Made by a program: the position numbers and the translations under genes. This document shows, one piece after another, positions 52,527-60,148 of a stretch of 64,000 nucleotides of DNA. The notes under the pieces were generated by a model. That model searched no databases. It was not told the DNA's origin and saw only the letters and a list, made by a program, of their open reading frames with translations. Origin of the DNA: Cyclobacteriaceae bacterium (GTDB taxonomy: Bacteria > Bacteroidota > Bacteroidia > Cytophagales > Cyclobacteriaceae); the NCBI GenBank assembly GCA_026129485.1, contig JAHCHY010000005.1, forward strand, positions 62,001 through 126,000, given 5' to 3'. Position 1 is the first letter of the stretch; every line of letters begins with the position of its first letter.

Positions 52527-53882
52527 TTAGAAGGAGATTGCACCCTGAACCACGAAACCGTCAAACTTGCCCTGGTAGAAGCGGTTGTTTGCACCGGTAT
52601 CGCGGAAGCCATCATAGTTCTGGGTTACGTATTCTCCTTTCAGCAAGATGTTGCGGGTTATAAACCAGCCGGCACCGAAAGAAGTACGATCAATCGTTAC
52701 ATCATAACGTGTTCCGGCAGCAGCAGCCGTGTAGCCTTCTGCCACTGTAGCGTTAACGGTAATGTAACGTGCGCCCACATAGAACTGCTCTTCTTTGCCA
52801 AAGCGGTAGAGCGCCTCAATAGCGGTTTGCTGTGCCTTGCGATCGTCCTGTGCAGCATAGGGTGTTGTGTGCCCTTCTCCGTTCTCAAATGCGCTATTAC
52901 CTTTTGCCCATTCAAATGTTCCGAACACTTCCAGTCCGCTGAATTTCACAAAGGGGTTGATCACAAAAGCTGTAAGGTTATCGGTAAGACCGGGATTAAA
53001 TCTGCCGGAAGTATATGCCGTAGTAAGCGTGGCGGTAGTTAAATCCATTGCATATTGATAGTTGGAACCGGTACGGTCGCCCGCATAAAGTGTGTTCCTG
53101 GCAGAAGATTTTGTAGTTACAACAGAGCCGGTAAGCCTTACGCGCAAGTCATCGCTCAGTTGTTTGTCAAAACCGGCTTTAGCATACAGGTTGGGTTTAC
53201 GTTTTGCGCCCGGTGCAGATGGGTTAGCTACGTTTCCCTGAATTTCTCCATCGGTAAATCCACCCATTAAGATTATACCGTCTTTTTTCCAGTATAGCTC
53301 CGCACCTATTTCTGTAGTGAAAGCATCCATGATGTTGTTTTCAACCCAGGGGTTCCACAACGTATGGCCGCCATCGCTTCTGCGGAAGTGCGCATCACCA
53401 TAGTTTACTTCCATGTGTCCTACTTTTAAAGTCAGGTTTTTCCACAGGTTATCAAAGAACTCGCTTTTCAAAAAGCCCACTTTGTCTATTTGCAGGAATC
53501 CGCCCTTTACCCAAAACTCGTTGTGGTGGTGAGATGCCATGTACGATACAAGGTTAAGGCTAACGCCATCATAAAGCTGCGCATCGATGTTAAAGTTTGC
53601 CTGTGCCAACGGAAATCCTCCGGCCATTTCATACAAACCCGTTGTGGGCAATCCATTTGTATGGCTCAGGTTCTGATAACCTTGTGTAAAGCCGGCTCCA
53701 AAACGAACTTTCATTCCATCGTAGCCAACGGTATCTTCTTTCGGTGTTTCAAACACATTGACGCCTCGCTTGTCGTAAGGTCTCCAATATTGTATGGTCG
53801 GTTGCTGAGCCCAGGCTGTCCAGCCTAACATCAGGCCAAGCACCAGCAGCAGGGTTCTTAGAGTTGCAGATTTAGTTTTCAT
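52527..53882 (-). CDS. Outer-membrane porin-like protein
   Basis: The 451-residue product has a signal peptide (MKTKSATLRTLLLVLGLMLGWTAWAQ) and alternating beta-strands throughout, ending in a final strand with F (GFVVQGAISF), as in outer-membrane barrels. Conserved-looking parts include MKVRFGAGFTQGYQNLSHTNG and LTLKVGHMEVNYGDAHFRRSDGG. It resembles phosphate-selective porin O/P-like proteins of Bacteroidota, but substrate specificity cannot be told. It is encoded 39 bp downstream of a YceI gene on the same strand. Confidence 0.85.
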   Translation of the reverse strand: MKTKSATLRTLLLVLGLMLGWTAWAQQPTIQYWRPYDKRGVNVFETPKEDTVGYDGMKVRFGAGFTQGYQNLSHTNGLPTTGLYEMAGGFPLAQANFNIDAQLYDGVSLNLVSYMASHHHNEFWVKGGFLQIDKVGFLKSEFFDNLWKNLTLKVGHMEVNYGDAHFRRSDGGHTLWNPWVENNIMDAFTTEIGAELYWKKDGIILMGGFTDGEIQGNVANPSAPGAKRKPNLYAKAGFDKQLSDDLRVRLTGSVVTTKSSARNTLYAGDRTGSNYQYAMDLTTATLTTAYTSGRFNPGLTDNLTAFVINPFVKFSGLEVFGTFEWAKGNSAFENGEGHTTPYAAQDDRKAQQTAIEALYRFGKEEQFYVGARYITVNATVAEGYTAAAAGTRYDVTIDRTSFGAGWFITRNILLKGEYVTQNYDGFRDTGANNRFYQGKFDGFVVQGAISF

Positions 53883-53921
53883 AACATTTTAATTTAAAAG
53901 TGAATTACTGTGAGTTTGTAT

Positions 53922-54497
53922 TTATTTAGTTGGAGCAAGTGCGATGTCGAACGTGATAGTTATCTCATCGCCTGTCTTTACTGAGCCGAACATGAAAGAG
54001 GGTGGCTCTACATTGAATTCGCTCATTTTTATTTTTTTGGATCCTTTAAAGCGAATGTTTCCACCTTCCGGCTTTCCGGTTACGGTAAGCTCTACCGGCT
54101 TGGAAGATCCTGCTATCGTCAGGGTTCCCTGCGCGGTAATATTCTCTCCGCTTACTTTAGCTGATGCAAGCTGAAAGCGGATCTCTTTGTTCTTATCTGT
54201 CTTAAGCGCATTGTAGGCGTTTTTGTCCATTGCTCCTTTACCGCTTTTCAGGCTTTCGGCAGGAATGGTAACCAGGAAAGAGGTTATCTTATTGAGCGCT
54301 GCCTCTTCTGTTTCGAGCTGTGCCTGTACAGCCGCCTGGCTGGAGGTCATTGTCCAATCATGCATGGTTGATGTTCCTGCTATCGTAATAGCAGGGGCGC
54401 CTGTTACTTTATAGCTTTGCTGTGCCCAAACGGTTGCATGGAAAATTACCATTACAAACAGGGCAGTTAACCGGGTTTTTTTTATGATCGTTTTCAT
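53922..54497 (-). CDS. YceI family protein, exported
   Basis: From ATG 54497, 191 residues with signal peptide (KTRLTALFVMVIFHATVWAQ) and the YceI pattern: ITIAGTSTMHDWTMTSSQA (about 36-54), SGKGAMDKNAYNALKTDKN near 95 and the final IKMSEFNVEPPSFMFGSVKTGDEITITFDIAL. The lipocalin-like barrel binds lipids such as polyprenyl or quinone chains. It is first of a likely two-gene unit with the porin gene, and divergent from the MarR gene across a region with an inverted repeat. Confidence 0.88.
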   Translation of the reverse strand: MKTIIKKTRLTALFVMVIFHATVWAQQSYKVTGAPAITIAGTSTMHDWTMTSSQAAVQAQLETEEAALNKITSFLVTIPAESLKSGKGAMDKNAYNALKTDKNKEIRFQLASAKVSGENITAQGTLTIAGSSKPVELTVTGKPEGGNIRFKGSKKIKMSEFNVEPPSFMFGSVKTGDEITITFDIALAPTK

Positions 54498-54768
54498 GGC
54501 TTCTTGGTTTTCTTGCTGTTTCACGGTACAAGATTAGGCACGCCTGTGCATCCGGCACATGATTGTTGACCATACATAAATATGATCTTTGTCATAGAAA
54601 ATAATGGTTAAAGCCACCAGCGTGTGATTTGATCGTTTTTCCGTCCCAGCTTCATCCTTATGCTTCTCCAAGCCCCGATAATTTTTGTCAAAGCCACATC
54701 CCGGCATATGCTTTTGCTGCTCGTACGGGCACAGGGTCAAGCAAATTTTTTTAAGCAAAATAGTATGC

Positions 54769-54798
54769 ATGCCGAATATTTTTATTTACCTTCGGCAT
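54769..54798. promoter_or_regulatory. Inverted repeat, candidate MarR operator
   Basis: ATGCCGAA (54769-54776) and TTCGGCAT (54791-54798) are perfect reverse complements around a 14-bp AT-rich gap, 12 bp before the MarR ATG, in the 313-bp space between the yceI and marR starts (54498-54810). Nothing else clear is seen in that space. Confidence 0.55.
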
Positions 54799-54810
54799 CG
54801 TTTGCATAGC

Positions 54811-55248
54811 ATGAAAAGAGAGGAAACGATAGACTATAATATAAAAGCCGCCTGGCACAGCATTGCCCGCATGTATAACCAGCAGGCGGCAAAGTACCAG
54901 GGCACCATGTCTATTGGCTTTGCCTTACTTAATATACACGCTGAAGAGGGAACACCCGCCACCAAAGTAGGCCCATTGATGGGGCTGGAGCCACGCAGCC
55001 TCACGCGCCTCCTCAAATCGATGGAAGAGAAAGGGTTGATTTTGCGCAAAGCGGATAAAAACGATAAGCGATCCGTTCGCATTTTTCTTACCAAAGAAGG
55101 CAAACGCCACAGGGAGAAATCGAAAGAAACCGTGCTTCGTTTTAATGAAGTTGTGCGTGAACAGTTGCCGAAAGAAAAGCTGGATGTTTTTTTTGATGTG
55201 GTGCAGAGTATTAACCTGATAATCGAGAAGAATAATATTTATAGTTGA
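54811..55248 (+). CDS. MarR family transcriptional regulator
   Basis: From ATG 54811, 145 residues with an all-helical dimer domain at the ends and a winged helix in the middle: KVGPLMGLEPRSLTRLLKSMEEKGLILRKADKNDKRSVRIFLT (about 52-94). The D-x-R in the wing (DKRS) is the family's DNA-contact motif. It stands in front of the fad operon on the same strand and is divergent from the YceI/porin unit; either may be its target. The first cassette begins right at its stop codon. Confidence 0.92.
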   Translation: MKREETIDYNIKAAWHSIARMYNQQAAKYQGTMSIGFALLNIHAEEGTPATKVGPLMGLEPRSLTRLLKSMEEKGLILRKADKNDKRSVRIFLTKEGKRHREKSKETVLRFNEVVREQLPKEKLDVFFDVVQSINLIIEKNNIYS

Positions 55249-55722
55249 TGGTTGTTAGTTGGCTGTTGCTTGATGGAGTATGGATCAAATAAAGTCTTAT
55301 GCGGATTTAGAGGTTTGGAAAAATGCCAAAAACCTGGCGAAAGAGATTTATTTGGTAACAAACTCGTTTCCAACACACGAACAATATGGACTTGTTGCTC
55401 AGTTGAGAAGAGCTTCGGTGTCAGTTCCTTCTAATATTGCAGAGGGTTGCGGCAGGAATTCATCGAAAGACACTGTTCGATTTTTATTCATTGCGCGCGG
55501 AGGATTGTATGAAATAGAAACACAAATTATTCTGGCACACGAATTAGGATTTATAACGCACGATGAAACGAAGGAAAAAATTTTAGAAATGGTTAATACC
55601 TCTAAAAAGCTATTGAATGGATTTATAAGCTATTACAGCAAGTTAGATAGCTCAATCGTAAATGAGCCGGAAGAACTTTATCGAAAACACGACCAACAAC
55701 CAGCAACAGACAACGAACAACT
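55249..55722. repeat. Cassette 1: four-helix-bundle gene with GTTG-rich flanks
   Basis: The region between the marR stop and the fadN start holds the first small cassette. The left flank (55241-55275) is rich in GTTG words (ATAGTTG, CTGTTGCT) and the right flank (55691-55722) in the complement CAAC (AGCAACAG at 55702-55709 mirrors CTGTTGCT at 55263-55270). The match is only partial, unlike the two later cassettes. Confidence 0.5.
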
Positions 55723-55726
55723 ATGA
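55280..55726 (+). CDS. Four-helix-bundle protein (23S rRNA IVS-type), cassette 1
   Basis: The 148-residue protein belongs to the family known from intervening sequences in 23S rRNA and from free-standing genes. Motifs are LEVWKNAKNLAKEIYLVTNSFP (about 10-31), YGLVAQLRRASVSVPSNIAEG (about 36-56), GRNSSKDTVRFLFIARGGLYEIETQI and a C-terminal helix. A tail (PATDNEQL) is encoded by the right flank repeat and is unlikely to be part of the fold. Its stop overlaps the fadN ATG. Relatives form pentamers; their role is unknown. Confidence 0.9.
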   Translation: MDQIKSYADLEVWKNAKNLAKEIYLVTNSFPTHEQYGLVAQLRRASVSVPSNIAEGCGRNSSKDTVRFLFIARGGLYEIETQIILAHELGFITHDETKEKILEMVNTSKKLLNGFISYYSKLDSSIVNEPEELYRKHDQQPATDNEQL

Positions 55727-58122
55727 ATAGATCAATCAAAAAAATTGCCGTACTCGGCTCGGGCATCATGGGTTCCCGCATTGCCTGCCACTTCGCCAAC
55801 ATTGGCGCAGACGTGTTGTTGCTCGACATCGCCCCGAAAGAACTAACGGAAGACGAAAAGAAAAAGGGATTAACGCTCGATCATCCGGCTGTAAAAAACC
55901 GCATTGTAAACGCAGCATTCGATGCCACACTTAAAGCCAACCCGGCTTCGCTGTTCAGTAAAAAGTTTGCTTCGCGCATTACACTCGGAAACTTTACCGA
56001 TGATATGCCGAAGATCAAACACTACGACTGGACGATTGAAGTTGTGGTAGAAAATCTCGACATCAAGAAAAAAGTGTATGAAGAAGTCGAGAAATATCGT
56101 ACGCCCGGCACGTTAATCACCTCTAACACCTCCGGCATTCCGATCCACTTAATGGCTGAAGGCCGCAGCGAAGATTTTCAAAAGCACTTTGCCGGAACAC
56201 ACTTCTTTAATCCTCCGCGCTATCTCAAATTATTAGAGATCATCCCCACTGCGAAGACCGATCCGGAGGTAACAAAATTCCTGTTGCACTATGGCGATTT
56301 GTTCCTCGGCAAAACCACTGTATTGTGTAAAGACACTCCGGCCTTTATCGGCAACCGCGTTGGCGTATGGGGCTTGCTGAAAGTGATCGACTCCATGCAA
56401 AAATTCGGGTTGAATGTAGATGAAGTAGATAAGCTGACTGGTCCGGTAATTGGTCGTCCGAAATCAGCTACGTTCCGAACCTCCGATGTGGTGGGCTTGG
56501 ATACATTGGTGAAAGTCGCTAACAATTTATACGCAGGTCTGCCCAACGATGAAGGCCGCGAAATGTTTAAACTGCCCGATGTGGTAGCCAAGCTCGAACA
56601 AAACAAATGGCTGGGCGATAAAACCGGTCAGGGTTTTTACAAGAAAACAAAAGATGCGAAAGGCAAGACTGAAATCCTTACGCTTGACCTCAACTCATTA
56701 GAATATAAAGAGAAAGCAAAGGCAAAATTCGCCACGCTCGAAACAACCAAAACGATCGACAACCTGCGCGACCGCTTTAAAGTATTGTTAGCGGGTAAAG
56801 ACAAAGCCGGTGATTTCTACCGCGATATGTTTTACGATCTGTTCAAATATGTGAGCAATCGTATTCCTGAAATCAGCGATGAACTTTTCCGTATTGATGA
56901 TGCCGTGAGCGGAGGCTTTGGCTGGGAGCTTGGCCCGTTTGAAACATGGGATGCCGTAGGCGTGGAAAAGAGCATTCCGTTGATGGAGGCAGCCGGTTAC
57001 AAACCGAATCAGTGGGTGTACGATATGTTGGCATCCGGCAACAAATCGTTTTACAAAACCGAAGGCGGCATTAAAAAGTATTACGACATCTCAAGTAAAA
57101 CATACAAGTCTATTCCAGGCAGGGAAGAGTTTATCATTCTCGAAAACAAAAGCGAAAGCATTGTTTGGAAAAATGCCGAATCGAAAGTTACCGACCTGGG
57201 CGATGGCGTGCTCAACTTCGCATGGCATTCCAAAAGCTACACACTTGGCAGCAGTGTAATCGAGGGCTTGAACAAAGCGATTGATCTTGCCGAAAAAGAT
57301 TATCGCGGCTTAGTAGTCGGTCATCAGGGCGCAGACTTCTCACTCGGTGCGAATTTAGGTTTGGTATTCATGTATGCCATCGAACAGGATTATGATGAGA
57401 TCGACTTCATGATCAAAATGTTTCAGAACTCCGTAATGCGTTTGCGTTATTCTTCTATTCCGGTTGTGGTTGCTCCGCAAGGCAGAACATTGGGCGGTGG
57501 TTGCGAAATGACCATGCATGCCGACATCGCACAGGCGGCAGCCGAAACCTATATCGGTTTAGTGGAAGTAGGTGTTGGCCTGATTCCCGGAGGAGGCGGA
57601 ACAAAAGAATTTACCAAGCGCGTGAGCGATGCTTTGCAGGAAGGCGATGTGGAATTGAATGCACTGCAAAACGCTTTCATGACTATCGCCACAGCGAAAG
57701 TGGCAACCTCTGCCGAAGAAGCACGCGAGTTGGGCATACTTAAAAAAGTCGATCGCGTAAGCATGAACCGCGACCGCCAGATTGCCGATGCCAAGCAAGC
57801 CGTGCTTGATCTTGCCGAAGCAGGTTACACCATGCCGCAACAGGCAAAGAACATCAAGGTGCAGGGTCGTACCGGTCAGGCGTTGTTCCTTGCCGGATTA
57901 CAGGGTATGCAAATGGGTCGTTACATTTCCGAGCACGATGCCAAAATCGCCAAGTGGATTGCGAACATCATGTGCGGAGGTGATTTAACATCGCCACAGG
58001 AAGTAAGTGAACAATACTTGCTGGATCTCGAACGCGAAGCATTCTTGTCGTTAACAGGTGAACGCAAAACGTTGGAAAGGATACAGTCCATTTTGACAGG
58101 GGGGAAACCGTTGAGGAATTAG
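55723..58122 (+). CDS. fadN: 3-hydroxyacyl-CoA dehydrogenase/enoyl-CoA hydratase, FadN-like
   Basis: This 799-residue bifunctional enzyme has the NAD-binding part first (KIAVLGSGIMGSRIACHF, GxGxxG at about 12-17), 3HCDH C-terminal domains (about 190-460) and an enoyl-CoA hydratase/crotonase domain last (about 515-720: GADFSLGANLG near 530, RTLGGGCEM near 588, GLIPGGGGTKEF near 620). This order is that of FadN of Bacillus, the reverse of E. coli FadB. It catalyses the hydration and oxidation steps of beta-oxidation. It is first in a fadN-fadA-fadE operon. Confidence 0.95.
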   Translation: MNRSIKKIAVLGSGIMGSRIACHFANIGADVLLLDIAPKELTEDEKKKGLTLDHPAVKNRIVNAAFDATLKANPASLFSKKFASRITLGNFTDDMPKIKHYDWTIEVVVENLDIKKKVYEEVEKYRTPGTLITSNTSGIPIHLMAEGRSEDFQKHFAGTHFFNPPRYLKLLEIIPTAKTDPEVTKFLLHYGDLFLGKTTVLCKDTPAFIGNRVGVWGLLKVIDSMQKFGLNVDEVDKLTGPVIGRPKSATFRTSDVVGLDTLVKVANNLYAGLPNDEGREMFKLPDVVAKLEQNKWLGDKTGQGFYKKTKDAKGKTEILTLDLNSLEYKEKAKAKFATLETTKTIDNLRDRFKVLLAGKDKAGDFYRDMFYDLFKYVSNRIPEISDELFRIDDAVSGGFGWELGPFETWDAVGVEKSIPLMEAAGYKPNQWVYDMLASGNKSFYKTEGGIKKYYDISSKTYKSIPGREEFIILENKSESIVWKNAESKVTDLGDGVLNFAWHSKSYTLGSSVIEGLNKAIDLAEKDYRGLVVGHQGADFSLGANLGLVFMYAIEQDYDEIDFMIKMFQNSVMRLRYSSIPVVVAPQGRTLGGGCEMTMHADIAQAAAETYIGLVEVGVGLIPGGGGTKEFTKRVSDALQEGDVELNALQNAFMTIATAKVATSAEEARELGILKKVDRVSMNRDRQIADAKQAVLDLAEAGYTMPQQAKNIKVQGRTGQALFLAGLQGMQMGRYISEHDAKIAKWIANIMCGGDLTSPQEVSEQYLLDLEREAFLSLTGERKTLERIQSILTGGKPLRN

Positions 58123-58528
58123 TATTTAGTCGTTAGTCCAAAGTCCTTAGACAGATGAATAATTATAAGGAATTAAAAGTTTGGCAGAAGTCGGTAGATC
58201 TTGCAGTAAAGATCTACGAGTCAACTAAAACATTTCCTCGTGAAGAGGCTTATGGACTAACCTCTCAAATCAGAAGATCAGTAGTTTCAATTGCTTCAAA
58301 TATTGCAGAGGGTGCTGGCCGAAATTCCAAAAAAGACTTTAAAAACTTTTTAGCGATTTCAAACGGATCGATCTGTGAACTTGAAACACAATTAAGAATT
58401 GCTAACAGGATAGATTTTTTGAATGAATCTTCCTTCGAATCACTTCAAAAAGACATTACGGAAATACAAAAAATGAATTGGGCCTTACAAAAGACCCTTA
58501 GCTAACTATTTACTAACGACTAAATACT
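58121..58528. repeat. Cassette 2 bounded by a perfect 17-bp inverted repeat
   Basis: AGTATTTAGTCGTTAGT (58121-58137) and ACTAACGACTAAATACT (58512-58528) are exact reverse complements. The left arm begins inside the fadN stop codon (58120-58122) and the right arm ends 7 bp before the fadA ATG. Between them is only the four-helix-bundle gene. The element is 408 bp. Confidence 0.85.
58155..58505 (+). CDS. Four-helix-bundle protein (23S rRNA IVS-type), cassette 2
   Basis: A 116-residue member of the same family: LKVWQKSVDLAVKIYESTKTFP (about 7-28), YGLTSQIRRSVVSIASNIAEG (about 33-53), AGRNSKKDFKNFLAISNGSICELETQL, and a helical end. The sequence is clearly different from the copies before and after, so this is not a recent tandem duplication. 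The gene is AT-richer than the fad genes around it. It lies between the arms of a perfect 17-bp inverted repeat. Confidence 0.92.
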   Translation: MNNYKELKVWQKSVDLAVKIYESTKTFPREEAYGLTSQIRRSVVSIASNIAEGAGRNSKKDFKNFLAISNGSICELETQLRIANRIDFLNESSFESLQKDITEIQKMNWALQKTLS

Positions 58529-58535
58529 CAAGACT

Positions 58536-59708
58536 ATGAATGCATATATCGTAGCAGGTTTCAGAACTGGTGTTGGAAAAGCAAAACGCGGTGGACTTCG
58601 TTTCACTCGCCCGGATGATTTGGCTGCCGAGGTAATTAAACATCTCGTAAAATCCGTTCCCGGTGTTGAAAACAATATGGTCGATGACTTGATTGTGGGC
58701 AATGCCGTACCCGAAGCAGAACAGGGTATGCAAATGGGAAGGATGATTTCATTGCTCGCGTTGGGCATTGATACCCCCGGCATGATCGTTAACCGCTATT
58801 GCGGATCGGGTGTTGAGACAATCGCCATTGCAAGTCAGCGCATTCACGCGGGTCAGGCCGACATCATCATTGCGGGCGGAACAGAGTCGATGTCGCTCGT
58901 GCCGGTGATGGGGATCAAAACCGCGCTCAACTATGAGATCGCTAAAAACCACCCAACCTATTACACCAGCATGGGCTTGACAGCCGAAGAGGTTTCAAAG
59001 CAATACAAAATATCACGCGAAGAACAGGATCAGTTTTCGTACGAAAGTCACATGAAGGCCGCGGCTGCTTGGAAGGCCGATAAGTTCAAAGGCGAGATTG
59101 TCCCCATTACCGTAAAAGAAGTGTATGTGGATGAGAACATGAAAAAGAAAACCCGCGAGTGGGTAGTGGAGAAAGACGAGGGCATTCGTGCCGATACAAC
59201 CGTGGAAGGCTTATCAAAACTGAAACCTGTATTCGCTGCGGGCGGAACGGTGACGGCCGGTAACTCATCACAAACTTCCGATGGTGCTGCGTTTGTGATG
59301 GTGGTATCCGAACGTATGTTGAAGCAACTCAATGTAAAACCCATTGCCCGCATGGTAAGCTATGCCGCAGCCGGGGTTGATCCGCGCATTATGGGTATTG
59401 GGCCGGTGGCCGCCATTCCCAAAGCGTTAAAAATAGCCGGACTAAAGCAGGACGACATTGATCTGTTTGAACTCAATGAAGCTTTTGCCGCACAATCGTT
59501 GGCCGTGGTGAAAGAACTTGGTATCGACCGATCAAAACTAAATGTAAATGGCGGAGCGATTGCGGTGGGTCACCCGCTTGGTTCATCAGGTGCGAGGTTA
59601 TCGGTGCAATTGTTCAACGAATTAAAACGCCAGAATAAAAAATATGGCATGGTAACCGCGTGTGTTGGAGGAGGACAGGGAGTGGCTGGGATTTATGAAA
59701 TGCTTTAA
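58536..59708 (+). CDS. fadA: Acetyl-CoA C-acyltransferase (thiolase)
   Basis: The 390-residue enzyme has the catalytic nucleophile Cys89 (in [16 protein letters not shown]), His346 in [16 protein letters not shown] and Cys376 in [13 protein letters not shown] near the end, with the usual two-domain thiolase layout. It cleaves 3-ketoacyl-CoA with CoA to give acetyl-CoA, the last step of beta-oxidation. It is second in the operon. The four-helix gene in front of it may affect its translation but not its sequence. Confidence 0.95.
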   Translation: MNAYIVAGFRTGVGKAKRGGLRFTRPDDLAAEVIKHLVKSVPGVENNMVDDLIVGNAVPEAEQGMQMGRMISLLALGIDTPGMIVNRYCGSGVETIAIASQRIHAGQADIIIAGGTESMSLVPVMGIKTALNYEIAKNHPTYYTSMGLTAEEVSKQYKISREEQDQFSYESHMKAAAAWKADKFKGEIVPITVKEVYVDENMKKKTREWVVEKDEGIRADTTVEGLSKLKPVFAAGGTVTAGNSSQTSDGAAFVMVVSERMLKQLNVKPIARMVSYAAAGVDPRIMGIGPVAAIPKALKIAGLKQDDIDLFELNEAFAAQSLAVVKELGIDRSKLNVNGGAIAVGHPLGSSGARLSVQLFNELKRQNKKYGMVTACVGGGQGVAGIYEML

Positions 59709-60125
59709 TAGACGTTAGTAGCAAGACATAAGACGTTAGACAGATGCATAACTTCAAGGAATTAAAAGTTTGGCAAAATGCGAGGGCTTTTGTAAAAGAG
59801 ATTTACCTGAGCACAAACACCTTTCCGGCAGAAGAAAAGTATGGTCTGATTTCGCAAATGCGCAGGAGTGCTGTTTCTATTCCATCGAACATTGCAGAAG
59901 GAAGCGGACGAAGAACGGATAAAGATTTTGTTTATTTTTTAAATGTGTCTTTAGGATCAGCTTACGAACTTCAAACGTTATTATTTCTTTCTCAAGATCT
60001 CGATCTTCTTAATAATGAAAAAACAGAGTTATTGAATTCTTCTTTGGAAGAAATTCAAAAAATGATATACGGTTTAATTAAAACAATCAAAATATAAAGA
60101 CGAGCGACAAAGTCTAACGTCTATT
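59707..60125. repeat. Cassette 3 bounded by a perfect 12-bp inverted repeat
   Basis: AATAGACGTTAG (59707-59718) and CTAACGTCTATT (60114-60125) are exact reverse complements. The left arm includes the last two bases of the fadA stop. AGACGTTAGAC also occurs at 59731-59741 with its complement at 60112-60122. Only the four-helix gene lies between. Confidence 0.8.
59744..60097 (+). CDS. Four-helix-bundle protein (23S rRNA IVS-type), cassette 3
   Basis: This 117-residue protein has the same fold pattern: LKVWQNARAFVKEIYLSTNTFP (about 7-28), YGLISQMRRSAVSIPSNIAEG (about 33-53), SGRRTDKDFVYFLNVSLGSAYEL and a helical end. It resembles the other two along its length but differs at many positions. It is bounded by a 12-bp inverted repeat and lies between fadA and fadE. 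The role is unknown. Confidence 0.92.
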   Translation: MHNFKELKVWQNARAFVKEIYLSTNTFPAEEKYGLISQMRRSAVSIPSNIAEGSGRRTDKDFVYFLNVSLGSAYELQTLLFLSQDLDLLNNEKTELLNSSLEEIQKMIYGLIKTIKI

Positions 60126-60148
60126 GTCTAATTTCTAAAGTCCCAAAC

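Noticed and set aside
54534-54770. 78-codon minus-strand frame upstream of the YceI gene
   Set aside because: It spans the divergent regulatory region, overlaps the inverted repeat and has no recognisable pattern.
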